Assembly: GCA_024703915.1 (NCBI GenBank)
Contig: CP087969.1
Span: forward strand, 4,154,001 to 4,218,000
Direction: 5' to 3'
Source of the DNA: Massilia sp. H-1
GTDB lineage: Bacteria > Pseudomonadota > Gammaproteobacteria > Burkholderiales > Burkholderiaceae_D
DNA: 64,000 bases
Shown here: piece by piece, positions 40,291 through 49,764 of the stretch
How positions within the stretch are numbered: position 1 is the first letter of the stretch
Layout of the letters: each line of letters starts with the position of its first letter
The notes under the pieces: generated by a model
The model's input: only the letters and a program-made list of their open reading frames with translations
Database searches by the model: none
What the model was told of the DNA's origin: nothing
Program-made: the position numbers and the translations under genes

Positions 40291-40667
40291 TCAGTCCAGG
40301 GACAGGGCGTCGATCAGGGCGTGAATCTTGTTTTCGGTGATCGGCTTCTCCATGAAGCCGATGCCCAGCTCGTTGGCGCGGTTGCGCGTGGCATTTTGTA
40401 CATTGGCCGTGACGAGCGAGATATGCGCGCCCGGGCACTGCTGGCGCAATTGCTCGGCTGCCGCCAGCCCGCCGATACCGGGCATGTTAACGTCGATCAG
40501 GATCAGGGCCGGTGTTCCCGCCGCGACCTTGGCCAGGGCTTCTTCGCCCGTGGCCGCTTCGGCGACCGTCCAGGCTTACCAGCCGCGCGCTGAGGATGAA
40601 CTGGCGCGCCATCAGGCGCGATACGCGGCTGTCGTCGACGATCAGGACCGTGGTGGTTTCTGCTCAT
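40291..40667 (-). CDS. Single-domain response regulator (CheY-like), frameshifted
   Basis: Receiver domain only. After removing one extra A near the start it reads VLIVDDSRVSRLMARQFI (acid pocket DD), PALILIDVNMPGIGGLAAAE (phospho-acceptor Asp), ISLVTANVQNATRNRANELG and FMEKPITENKI (conserved Lys). About 124 residues. No output domain, so it acts by protein contact, here probably with CheC and the diguanylate cyclase in the same operon. A second shift lies near 40575. Confidence 0.88.
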
Positions 40668-40818
40668 TGTGGGTTCCATGGATGTTCTTTAGGCATGATC
40701 CATTCTCGCATAGTTTTCTGGGCCGTTTCACAAAAACGCGACACCTTGTGGCCCGGAAAAATCGATCAGGGGGAGCGTATCCGCTAGAATGGCGCCATTC
40801 CTTATCATTTCCAACATC

Positions 40819-41500
40819 ATGACTCAAGACGAACTGAAGCAGGCAGTGGCGCGCGCCGCCATCGATTACGTGGTTGACGGAGAAATCATTGGCGTGGGCA
40901 CCGGCTCGACCGCCAACTTCTTCATCGACGAACTGGCCCGTATCAAGGACCGCATCAAGGGCACCGTGGCCTCGTCCGAAGCGACCGCCGCCCGCCTGCG
41001 CAGGCACGGCATCGCCGTGTTCGATCTGAACGATGTGCCCGAGATCGCGGTCTACATTGACGGCGCTGACGAGATCACCGCCAGCGGCGCCATGATCAAA
41101 GGCGGCGGCGCGGCCCTCACGCGCGAAAAAAATCGTCGCTTCCGTATCGCGCCAGTTCGTCTGCATCGCCGACGGCTCCAAGCTGGTCGACGTCATGGGC
41201 AAGTTCGCCCTGCCGGTCGAAGTGCTGCCGATGGCGCGCGCGGCCGTGATGCGCAAGCTGGCCGCCCTGGGTGGCCAGCCGCGTCTGCGCCTCAAGCCGG
41301 GCAGCGATCAGGCCTTCATTACCGATAACGGCGGCGAGATCATCGATGTCGCCGGACTGCACATCACCGACCCGCAAGGGCTGGAACAAGAAATCAACCA
41401 GATCGTCGGCGTCATCGCCGTCGGCCTGTTTGCCCGGCGCGGCGCCAATGTGTGCCTGCTGGGAACCAGCGAAGGCGTCAAGACGCTGACGTTCGCCTGA
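40819..41500 (+). CDS. rpiA: Ribose-5-phosphate isomerase A, frameshifted
   Basis: Interconverts ribose-5-phosphate and ribulose-5-phosphate. Motifs: GEIIGVGTGSTANFFIDEL, ASSEATAARLRRHGI, AVYIDGADEI, IKGGGAALTREK (catalytic Asp/Lys region), CIADGSKLVDVMGKFALPVE. One extra A in the A-run near 41132 shifts the frame; repair gives REKIVASVSRQFVCIADGSK. Length of about 227 residues is normal. It lies apart from the other pentose genes. This is a homopolymer break, not a GCCGGC scar. Confidence 0.95.
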
Positions 41501-41531
41501 GACCTCTGGCGCAATTCAACAACAAGGAAAA

Positions 41532-41873
41532 ATGATGAAGCGATTGTTTGTATTGATGGCATGTGCGGCACTGCTCGGTGGCTGCGCGAAGACGAAGCGC
41601 GCGCGATCCCGGCCTGGACCCCGGTCGCCTCGAGCGCAGCTTAAGCAGCGCCGACCACTGACGTCACCGGCCAGCCGATCGAATACATTCCGTTCCACGC
41701 TGAGCGTGTCGTCGGTGACCGTCGAAAACATGGCCAAGAAAGAAGGCTGCACCGGTGGCCAGGGCGCCGGGCTGACCTCGCCAGCGGGTCCGATCGAAAC
41801 CTACCGCATGGTGTGCGACAACAAGCGCGTGTTCGCGGCCCGTTGCGACATGCGTCAGTGCACCAAGATGTAA
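41532..41873 (+). CDS. Small lipoprotein, unknown function, frameshifted
   Basis: The lipobox ALLGGC follows a short signal (MMKRLFVLMACAALLGGC). The mature part, repaired, has DVTGQPIEYIPFHAGVSSVT and VENMAKKEGCTGGQGAGLTS, ending YRMVCDNKRVFAARCDMRQC. Four conserved-looking cysteines sit in the C-terminal half. GCTTAAGC near 41641 and GCTGAGC near 41700 stand for GCCGGC. GGAAAA lies before the ATG. I know of no function. Confidence 0.75.
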   Translation: MMKRLFVLMACAALLGGCAKTKRARSRPGPRSPRAQLKQRRPLTSPASRSNTFRSTLSVSSVTVENMAKKEGCTGGQGAGLTSPAGPIETYRMVCDNKRVFAARCDMRQCTKM

Positions 41874-41883
41874 GAATCTGTTG

Positions 41884-41986
41884 ACGTCGTCCTCGCGCCA
41901 AGGCGGCACTCGGCGGGGACCCATAGCATGCGTGCTATAAGGTAATGCATGCGCGCTATAGGTCCCCGCCTCCGCGAGGACGATGT
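41884..41986. repeat. REP-like palindrome, paired copy
   Basis: Left arm from GACGTCGTCCTCGCG to GGGGACCCATAGCATGC and right arm from GCGCGCTATAGGTCCCCGCC to GCGAGGACGATGT, closest in sequence to the single arm in hrpA (43788-43822). It lies between the lipoprotein gene and yggX, which converge. Confidence 0.85.
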
Positions 41987-41998
41987 GCGTTGGCCAAC

Positions 41999-42019
41999 AA
42001 AAAGGGCGCCGAAGCGCCC
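41999..42019 (-). terminator. Rho-independent terminator of yggX
   Basis: Read on the minus strand: GGGCGC, loop TTCG, GCGCCC, then five T. The perfect stem, UUCG tetraloop and T-run make a strong terminator, 55 bp past the yggX stop. Confidence 0.85.
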
Positions 42020-42074
42020 TTGTCCGTTTGCAGCTTGCTTAGTCTGCTTAGGCGGGCACGTAGCGATGGCCGCA

Positions 42075-42314
42075 TCAGGCGCCGTCGCCGAAGAAATGCT
42101 TTTCCATCTGCGTGGCCAGATACTTGCGTGCGCGCTGGTCAGCCAGGTTCAGGCGGTTTTCATTGACCAGCATGGTCTGGTGCTTGAGCCAGGCGGCCCA
42201 GGCTTCCTTGGACACCGTTTCCCAGATTTTCTTGCCCAGTTCACCCGGGTAAGGCGGGAAATCAAGCCCTTCGGCTTCCTTGTTCAGTTTGATGCAATGG
42301 ACTGTGCGGGCCAT
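42075..42314 (-). CDS. yggX: Fe(II)-trafficking / oxidative damage protection protein
   Basis: 79 residues, intact. ARTVHCIKLNKEAEGLDFPP is the family opening with the conserved Cys, followed by YPGELGKKIWETVSKEAW and RARKYLATQMEKHFFG. YggX protects Fe-S enzymes during oxidative stress. It is preceded by AGGAGC and followed by a terminator, and comes 34 bp after argA on the same strand, so it may be read from the argA transcript. Confidence 0.95.
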   Translation of the reverse strand: MARTVHCIKLNKEAEGLDFPPYPGELGKKIWETVSKEAWAAWLKHQTMLVNENRLNLADQRARKYLATQMEKHFFGDGA

Positions 42315-42348
42315 CTTTGCTCCTAATGCTCGGTCGGTAAAGGTGTGA

Positions 42349-43657
42349 TTATAAAGGCTTAATCAAGACCTGGGATTTGCGCTGCCAGTTATACATGTGC
42401 TGGCGGTCGCGCGGCAGGGCGTCGACGGTGGCTGGAATGAAGCCGCGTTTCTTGAACCAGTGCGAGGTGCGCGTGGTCAAAACGAAGAGCTGTTTAATGC
42501 TTATGGCGCGCCCCGATTCTCCATGTGCTTGAGAATACGCTCGCCGTCGCCCTGGGCCTGCACTTCCGGATTCACGGTCAGGCAAGCCATTTCGGCCATT
42601 TTTTCGGCCGGGAACGGATACAGCGCAGCGCAGCCAAAGATCACGCCATCGTGCTCGATGACCGAGAAATTGTCGATTTCGCGTTCGATCAGCTCGCGGC
42701 CGCGCTTGACCAGCGTGCCGTCCGCTTCGAGCGGCTCGATCAGTTTAATGATGCCGCCCACGTCTTCAATCGTTGCCTGGCGCAGCGATTCGAGGTTTTC
42801 GTGGCTGATCATGGTGCCCACGCCATCGTGGGTAAACAGTTCGAGCAGGGTCGAGCCGTCCATTTCAAACGGCAGAATGTGCGCGCGGTACGCCGCTGTT
42901 GCACGCCTTGATCGCGTGCTGCAGATAAAACGCGGCGTCGGTCGGCAAAAGCCCGCCTGCAGCACCGCTTCGGCCTGGTGCGAGGACAATTCGCGGATTT
43001 CGACGTCGGCTTCGTCCTTCATCATCGAGGTTTCGGTGATAAAGATGATCTTGTCGGCGTGCAGGGCGATGGCCGCATTGACGGCCACGTCTTCCATGGT
43101 CAGGTTGAACACTTCGCCGGTCGGCGAGAAGCCCAGCGGCGAGAGCAGGACCACGCTGTCGGTGGCCAGGATCGCATGGATGGTCTCGGCGGCGATCTTG
43201 CGGGTCATGCCGGTCAGTTCCAGGTCGACCCCGTCGATCACGCCCAGCAGGGCGCGCGGTGACAAAATTGCCGGAAATGATGCGGATGGCGGCGTGCGCC
43301 ATCGGCGTGTTCGGCAAGCCCTGGCTGAAAGCGGCTTCGATGTCGAGGCGCAGCTCGTCAGCCGCTTCCTTGGCGCATTCGAGCGCGGCGGTGTCGGTGA
43401 TGCGGATGCCGTTATGAAAGCGTCCTTCGACGTTTCGCAGGGCCAGTTGTTCGGCCACCTGGGGGCGCGAACCGTGCACCACGACCACGCGGATGCCGAG
43501 GGCGACCAGCAGCGACAGATCCTGGGCCAGGACGGGCAGGGCGCCGAGCCGTGACGAGTTCACCCGGGAAGGCGACCACGAAGGTCTTGCCACGGAAGGC
43601 GTGGACGTAGGGCGCGACGGAGCGCAGCCATTGGACGAATTGGTTAAAGGTTTCCAT
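42349..43657 (-). CDS. argA: Amino-acid N-acetyltransferase (N-acetylglutamate synthase), frameshifted
   Basis: First step of arginine synthesis. An amino-acid-kinase-like domain (ETFNQFVQWLRSVAPYVHAF, GIRVVVVHGSRPQVAEQL) precedes a GNAT domain (IEDVGGIIKLIEPLEADGTL, CAALYPFPAEKMAEMACLTV, ILKHMENRAR, ATVDALPRDRQHMYNWQRKS). Breaks near 43555, 43258, 42955, 42895 and 42510. About 435 residues. ATG 43657 is preferred to 43666. Divergent from hrpA across 54 bp. Confidence 0.93.
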
Positions 43658-43666
43658 TTGCCGCAT

Positions 43667-43672
43667 TATAAT
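43667..43672 (+). promoter_or_regulatory. Possible -10 element between argA and hrpA
   Basis: TATAAT lies 40 bp before the hrpA ATG; the surrounding ATTATAAT reads TATAAT on the other strand as well, so it could serve either gene. No clear -35 at 17 bp is visible. Confidence 0.35.
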
Positions 43673-43711
43673 TCGCTGCGCGACTTGCGCACCAAAACAG
43701 TGTAAAAAACA

Positions 43712-46700
43712 ATGTCAGAACAGAGTAACAAGCCTTCCGCACCCGGCAACGCCCCGGAAGGCGTGGCCAAGGACCCGCGCCAGCAGCACGTCGTCCTCGC
43801 GAAGGCGGGGACCCATAGCGCGTGAGAAGCAGCAAAACCAGCGTCCACCCCGCAACCCAAAGCCCCAGGACCCGCGCCCACCCCGCGAAGCCAAACCCCA
43901 ATCGGACCGCGCCCCGCGCGACCAATTCCTGCACGCCCCTGCCCGCGATCACCTTCCCGGAAGACTTGCCTGTCTCCGGCCGCCGCGGCGACATCGCCAA
44001 AGCCCTGCAGGAAAACCAGGTCATCATCGTCTCCGGCGAGACCGGCTCGGGCAAGACCACCCAGCTGCCCAAGATCTGCCTGGAGCTCGGCCGCGGCGTC
44101 AAGGGCCTGATCGGCCACACCCAGCCGCGCCGGATCGCCGCCTCGTCCACCGCCAAGCGCATCGCGCAGGAGCTGGGCACGCCGCTGGGCGAGCACGTCG
44201 GCTTCAAGGTGCGCTTTACCGACACGCTCAAGCCCGGCGCCTACGTCAAGCTGATGACCGACGGTATCCTGCTGGCCGAAACCCAAACCGACCCGCTGCT
44301 GCGCAACTACGACACGATCATCATCGATGAAGCGCACGAGCGCAGCCTGAACATCGATTTCCTGCTCGGCTACCTCAAGCAGCTGCTGCCGCGCCGTCCC
44401 GACCTCAAGGTCATCATCACCTCGGCGACCATCGACGCCGACCGCTTCGCGCGCCACTTCGGCAAACCCGACAAGCGGCGCCGGTGATCGAAGTCTCGGG
44501 CCGTCTGTACAAGGTGGAAGTGCGCTACCGCCCGGTCGACCGCGACCAGGTCAATGTGCCGGTCCCGGAAGGCAAACCGGTCCCCAAGGCCCAGGCCGCG
44601 CGCGAAAAGCGCGACCTGATGGATGCCGTGGTCGAAGGCGTGGACGAACTGTGCCGCCTCGGTTCCGGCGACGTGCTGGTGTTCCTGCCGGGCGAACGCG
44701 AGATCCGCGGTTGCGCCGAAGCGCTGCGCAAGCACCATCCGCCGCACGTGGAGATCCTGCCGCTGTTCGCCCGCCTGTCGGTCGAGGAGCAGGAGAAGGT
44801 CTTCAAGCTCACCAACGCGCGCCGCATCGTCCTGGCCACCAACGTGGCCGAAACCTCGCTGACGGTGCCGGGCATCCGCTACGTGGTCGATGCCGGTCTG
44901 GCGCGCGTGAAGCGCTACAGCTTCCGCAACAAGGTCGAACAGCTGCAGGTCGAACCGATCGCGCAGTCGGCCGCCAACCAGCGCAGCCGGCCGCTGCGGC
45001 CGCGTGGCCGACGGCGTCTGTATCCGCCTGTACGAAGAGACGGACTTCAACCAGCGCCCCAAGTTCACCGAGCCGGAAATCCTGCGCTCGTCGCTGGCGG
45101 CCGTCATCCTGCGCATGAAGTCCCTGCACCTGACGGACGTGGAGACCTTCCCGTTCATCGAACCGCCGCAGGGCCGCGCGATCGCCGACGGCTACCAGCT
45201 GCTGCAAGAAGTGGGCGCGGTCGACGACACCAACAACCTCACGCCGCTCGGCCACAAGCTGGCCAAGCTGCCGCTCGACCCGCGCGTGGGCCGCATGATT
45301 CTCGCCGCCCTCGACAACGCCTGCCTGACCGAGATGCTGATCGTCGCATCGGCCCTGTCGGTGCAGGATCCGCGCGACCGCCCGATGGAGCACCAGCAGG
45401 CGGCCGACGAGGCGCACAAAAAATTCGCCGACGAGAAGTCCGAATTCCTGACCTACATAAAGATCTGGAAGTGGTTCAGAAGCGGCCATCGAGCACAAGA
45501 AGACCAACCGCCAGCTGATGGAAACCTGCCGCAGCAGCTTCCTGTCGCAGGTGCGTCTGCGCGAATGGCGCGACGTGCATTCGCAGCTGCTCACCATCGT
45601 CAAGGAGCAGGGCTGGCGCATGAACGAGCTGCCCGCCACCTACGAGAACCTGCACACGGCGCTGCTGACCGGCCTGCTGGGGAACATCGGCTTCAAGTCC
45701 GAGGACGAGCCGGGCGCCAGGCTACCTGGGCGCGCGCGGCATCAAGTTCCACGTGTGGCCAGGTTCGTCGCTGCTGAAAAAGCCGGGCAAATGGATCATG
45801 GCGGCCGAACTGGTCGACACCACGCGCCTGTACGCGCGTGCGTGGCGCAGATCCAGCCCGAGTGGATCGAACGCGTGGGCGCCCACCTGCTCAAAAAATC
45901 ATGGGGCGAGCCGCGCTGGGAAAAGCGCGCCGCGCAAGTGACCGCGTCCGAACGCGCCACGCTGCACGGCATCGTCATCTACAGCCAGCGCCGCATCAAC
46001 TACGGCCAGTTCAACCCGTTCGAAGCGCGCGAGATCTTCATCCACGACGCGCTGGTGCAGGGCGACTACGATACGCGCGCGCGTTCTTCGCGCACAACCA
46101 CAAGCTCATTAAAGAGATCGAGAACCTCGAGCACAAGTCGCGCCGCCTGGACGTGCTGGTGGACGACCATCTGATCGCCGCCTTCTACGACAAGCTGATC
46201 CCGAAAGACATCGTCAACGGCGTCGGCTTCGAGAAGTGGCACAAGGACGCCGCGCAAAAGGAACCGAAGCTGCTGTTCCTGAACCGCGAAGAACTGATGC
46301 GCCACGAAGCGGCTTAAGCGTGACGACCGAGCTGTTCCCGAAAATGATGTCGGTCACCGGCATCGAGATGCAGCTGACTTACCACTTCGAGCCGGGCAGC
46401 CTGCGCGACGGCGTGACGCTGGCGCTGCCGCTGTTCGCGCTCAATCAGATGCCGCGCGAACGTCCGAATGGCTGGTGCCCGGCATGCTCAAGGAAAAGGT
46501 CCACCTGCTGCTCAAATCGCTGCCGCAAAGCTGCGCCGCCACTGCGTGCCGCTGCCCGATTACGCGGCGCGCTTCTGCGAGCGCGTGCACGAGGCGGGCG
46601 TGTTCGGCCGGGGCGACCTGATCGACGCGATCATTGCCGACATCCGTGCCCAGACCAGTCTGGCGGTGCTGACCAGCGACTTCAAGGCGGAGACGCTGCT

Positions 46701-47779
46701 TAGGCCCACCATTTCATGAATTTCAAGGTCATCGACGAGCATGGCCGCCAGCTCGACATGGGACGCAACCTGGCCACGCTGCAAGCCGAGTTCGGCGGCC
46801 AGGCGCGCCAGAGCTTCCAGAAGCTGGCCGAGGTGTCGGTGCTTAAGCCCAGGCCGCGCCTTCCCAGCCTAAGCCAAGGGCGCTGCACCCGGCGCCGCGC
46901 CGAAGGCGGCCGCCCCGGCCGTCAGCCAGCACACGGGGCTGACCAGCTGGACCTTTGGCGAATTGCCGGAACTGCTGGAGATCGTGCAGGGCAAGCTGAC
47001 GCTGATCGGTTTCCCGGCCCTGGTCGACAAGGGTACGCATTGCGATCTGGAAGTATTCGACGATCCGACCGTGGCTGCCCGTACCCACCGCCTTGGCTTA
47101 CGCCGTCTGTTCGCGCTGCAGTTCAAGGAGCAGCTCAAGTTCGTGGAAAAGAATATTCCTGGCTTGCAGCAGATGGGCATGCAGTTCATGGCCATGGGGT
47201 CGCAGGAAGAGTTGCGCGACCAGATCATCCAGAAGGCGATCGACATCGCTTGCCTGCAAGATCCGCTGCCGACCGATGCGGCGTCGTTCAACAAGCGCAA
47301 GGACGAGGGCAAGTCACGCCTGACCCTGCTCGTGAACGAGATCGCGCGCCTGGTTTCGCAAGTGCTGACCGAATTCCACGGCTTGCCCAAGAAGCTGCAG
47401 GGCATTAACCCGCAGGCGGCCGCCGACATGACGAGCCAGCTGCAAGGCCTGGTCAACAAGCGCTTCTTGCTCGACAACGAGTATGCGCAGATCGCGCATT
47501 TCCCGCGCTACCTGAAGGCCATGAACGTGCGCCTCGAGAAGCTGCGCGCCGACCCGAGCCGCGACGTGAAATTGATGGCCGAATGGACGCAGGCGGCCAG
47601 CCACTTCATGCGCGCGGCCAAGGACAGGCTGGCTAAGCAAGAACACCGACCCCAAGATGGTGGAATTCCGCTGGATGCTGGAAGAATTGCGGGTTTCCCT
47701 GTTCGCGCAGGAATTGAGGACACCGATGCCGGTGTCCTCCAAGCGCCTGCAAAAAGTGTGGGAGTCGATGCAGCGCTAG
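43712..47779 (+). CDS. hrpA: ATP-dependent RNA helicase HrpA (DEAH-box), frameshifted, 5' end disrupted
   Basis: DEAH helicase of about 1300 residues, linked to mRNA processing and stalled-ribosome rescue. Motif I is SGETGSGKTTQLPKICLEL, motif Ia HTQPRRIAAS, motif II DEAHERSLN, motif III TSATIDADRF; TNVAETSLTVPGI and QRAGRCGRV (after repair) are motifs V and VI. The C-terminal DUF3418 region ends SSKRLQKVWESMQR. Breaks include 44482, 44985 (extra A beside GCCGGC), 45480, 45720, 45840, 46080, 46500, 46690, 46845 and 47635. ATG 43712 opens a Pro/Gln-rich leader that meets TGA at 43823, inside or just after a REP-like arm. GTG 43822 opens the helicase frame. Confidence 0.93.
43788..43822 (+). 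repeat. REP-like single arm inside the hrpA leader
   Basis: ACGTCGTCCTCGCGAAGG continues to GGGGACCCATAGCGCGT. It matches the left arm of the 41884-41986 copy. It lies between codons for DPRQQ and a Gln/Pro-rich stretch (KQQNQRPPRNPKPQ), so it looks inserted into the low-complexity N-terminus of HrpA. Confidence 0.75.
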
Positions 47780-47786
47780 TGCGGCC

Positions 47787-48260
47787 TCAGTGCTTAGGCC
47801 GGGCGTGGTGTCGCTTGCGCTGCTGCCCATGCGGCCGCTGGCGGCAACGCCGCCCGTGCCGACGCCGGTCGGATCGGTCCCGTAGAAGCTGTGCACTTCG
47901 CTCGACCAGCTCAGGTCGCTCATGTCGGGCCAGGCGTCGGGATCGAAGCCGGGGGCGTTCTTGAGGCGGCTGCGCTCGACATTGAGCACAGAAGCGCTTG
48001 TTGACGGTATCGAGCTGCAAGGCTTGCCAGGGAACGGCGAACAGTTTCTCGCCCATGCCCAGGAAGCCGCCGAACGACAGCACCGCATAGGCGACCTGGC
48101 CGGTGCGCATGTCGAGCATGATCTCTTTGATGTCGCCGAGGTCTTCGTCCTGGCCATTGACGACGCTGTCGCCGATCAGGGTGTCCGCCCCCATCAGCGT
48201 GGGGCCGGGGCCTGTGCTGCCCTTGTAGATTCCATAACGGTCACGGTCTGCATAGCTCAT
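47787..48260 (-). CDS. PRC-barrel domain protein, frameshifted
   Basis: About 157 residues. The PRC-barrel reads TLIGDSVVNGQDEDLGDIKE, IMLDMRTGQVAYAVLSFGGF and LFAVPWQALQLDTVNKRFVL, followed by DPDAWPDMSDLSWSSEVHSF, the usual second half. PRC-barrel proteins are small adaptor or stress proteins; no specific role is known here. Start MSYADRD at 48260 follows AGGAGAAAAAG. An extra base near 47993 shifts the frame, and the end carries GCCTAAGC near 47792. Convergent with hrpA, 7 bp apart. Confidence 0.85.
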   Translation of the reverse strand: MSYADRDRYGIYKGSTGPGPTLMGADTLIGDSVVNGQDEDLGDIKEIMLDMRTGQVAYAVLSFGGFLGMGEKLFAVPWQALQLDTVNKRFCAQCRAQPPQERPRLRSRRLARHERPELVERSAQLLRDRSDRRRHGRRCRQRPHGQQRKRHHARPKH

Positions 48261-48590
48261 CTTTTTCTCCTGTGGTGGGTCAAGTAGGTGAGTTGATTTG
48301 CTCACTTGACCAGCCTAGTTTTTCGGCCCCGTGCGCCCTTGATGTGCCTCAATCGTCTCGTCCTCGCATGTTTTTTGGAAACTGTGTTGCGTTATTGCTG
48401 AGTTGATCGGTGTATGAGCGATAACGCACAGAGCATGGATTTCCAACCGGATATTCTTGTAAAAAACCGGGAGATTCCACATGATGTTCGTCACTTCGCG
48501 TTGCAACAACGCAGGCCCGCTGGGCAAACCCATCCCCACCCGCTCGTTCGTGACGTCGCTGCTGGCGCGCCTGGCCGTTTCCAGGCTCCG
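48261..48590. other. Non-coding or unassigned stretch before the esterase
   Basis: No gene recognised. A short frame at 48481-48597 follows GGGAG but has no recognisable product. It could be the true 5' end of the esterase if another indel lies near 48575. Confidence 0.4.
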
Positions 48591-49672
48591 ATGGTGAAAA
48601 GACTGCCAATCCCTGGCTGCGCACCCTGGTGCGGGCCGGGAAAAAGCAGCAGCGCTCGGTCGCCCGTGCGCTCACCTCCTTGCTGGTGCCCAAGCTTAGG
48701 CAGCCAAGCCCAGGCCCAGGCCGAAAGCACGGCCGCTGCCCAAGCCTGCGCCGCCGTCCGCGCCCGCGCCCGGCAAGTGGCTGGCATCGCATTTTTCTGC
48801 CCTGAGCGGCAACGGCGGCGCTGCGCTGCGGCGCATGTCCTACTGGCTTTATTTGCCCGATGGCGCTGCGCCGCCGCTGCCGCTGGTGGTCATGCTGCAC
48901 GGCTGCGACCAGAGCGCGACCCTGTTTGCCGAAGGCACGCGCATGAACCAGGCGGCGCAGCAGCGCGGCGTTGCCGTCCTCTATCCGCAGCAGTCAGTCA
49001 GTGCTCACCCTCACCGTTGCTGGAAATGGTATGACCGCGCCACCCAGCTGGGCGGCGGCGATGTCGGCCTGATCGTTGGCATCGTGCGCAAGGTGATGGG
49101 GCAGTATCCGATCGACGCGGCGCGCATTTATATAGCTGGCATTTCAGTAGAAGCTTAAGCATGGCCAATATCGTCGCGCTCAACCACCCGCAGCTGTTCG
49201 CCGCCGTCGGCCTGCATTCCGGTCCCGTGTTCGGTGCCGGGCACAGCCCGGTGGGGGCGCTGGGCGTGATGAAGCATGGCGCCAGCCACCGGGTCGACAG
49301 CGCGATCGACGAAGTGCTGGCGCGCGATCCCGCCTTCCCGGCCATGCCCACCATCCTGATTCAGGGCGAAGCGGACCAGGTGGTGCGCCCAGTCAATCAG
49401 GCTCACCTGACGCGCCAGGCCATGCAGCTGAACCGCCTGCAGGCCGATACCCCGGTCACGGTGGCGAGCAAGGCCGAGCACGCGGCGCACGCGCGCACCG
49501 TCTGCACGACCTGTACGCGGGCCGCAAGCTGATGCTGCGCGTGGCCCGGATTGCCGACCTCAGCCACGCATGGAGCGGCGGCGACGAACGGCTGCCGTAC
49601 AACGCGGCGCCAGGGCCGGATGCAAGCAAGATGCTGCTTGATTTTTTTGCCAGACACCGCCGCGGCGCCTGA
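48591..49672 (+). CDS. PHB depolymerase-type esterase, frameshifted
   Basis: Alpha/beta hydrolase of the Esterase_phd family. After a basic leader (NPWLRTLVRAGKKQQRSVAR) and a Pro-rich linker come RRMSYWLYLPDGAAPPLPLV, VMLHGCDQSATLFAEGTRMN (oxyanion HGC), QQSVSAHPHRCWKWYD and IDAARIYIAGIS. The nucleophile elbow GISAG is hidden by a double scar at 49149-49162, where GCCGGCGCCGGC became GTAGAAGCTTAAGC. ILIQGEADQVVRPVNQ carries the acid Asp, and LSHAWSGGDERLPYN the catalytic His. Polymer or ester substrate uncertain. About 360 residues. Confidence 0.87.
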
Positions 49673-49764
49673 TGCCCGACCTTGTGGGGCCTTGATCCGC
49701 CACAAGCGGCCTCATCATTTCGGGGTCCACACTCATTCACTCCACCCAATACAGAGGAGTGACA

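Noticed and set aside
48481..48597. Short frame with a good GGGAG site before the esterase
   Set aside because: No recognisable product, and it closes at a likely indel; kept only as a possible alternative esterase start.
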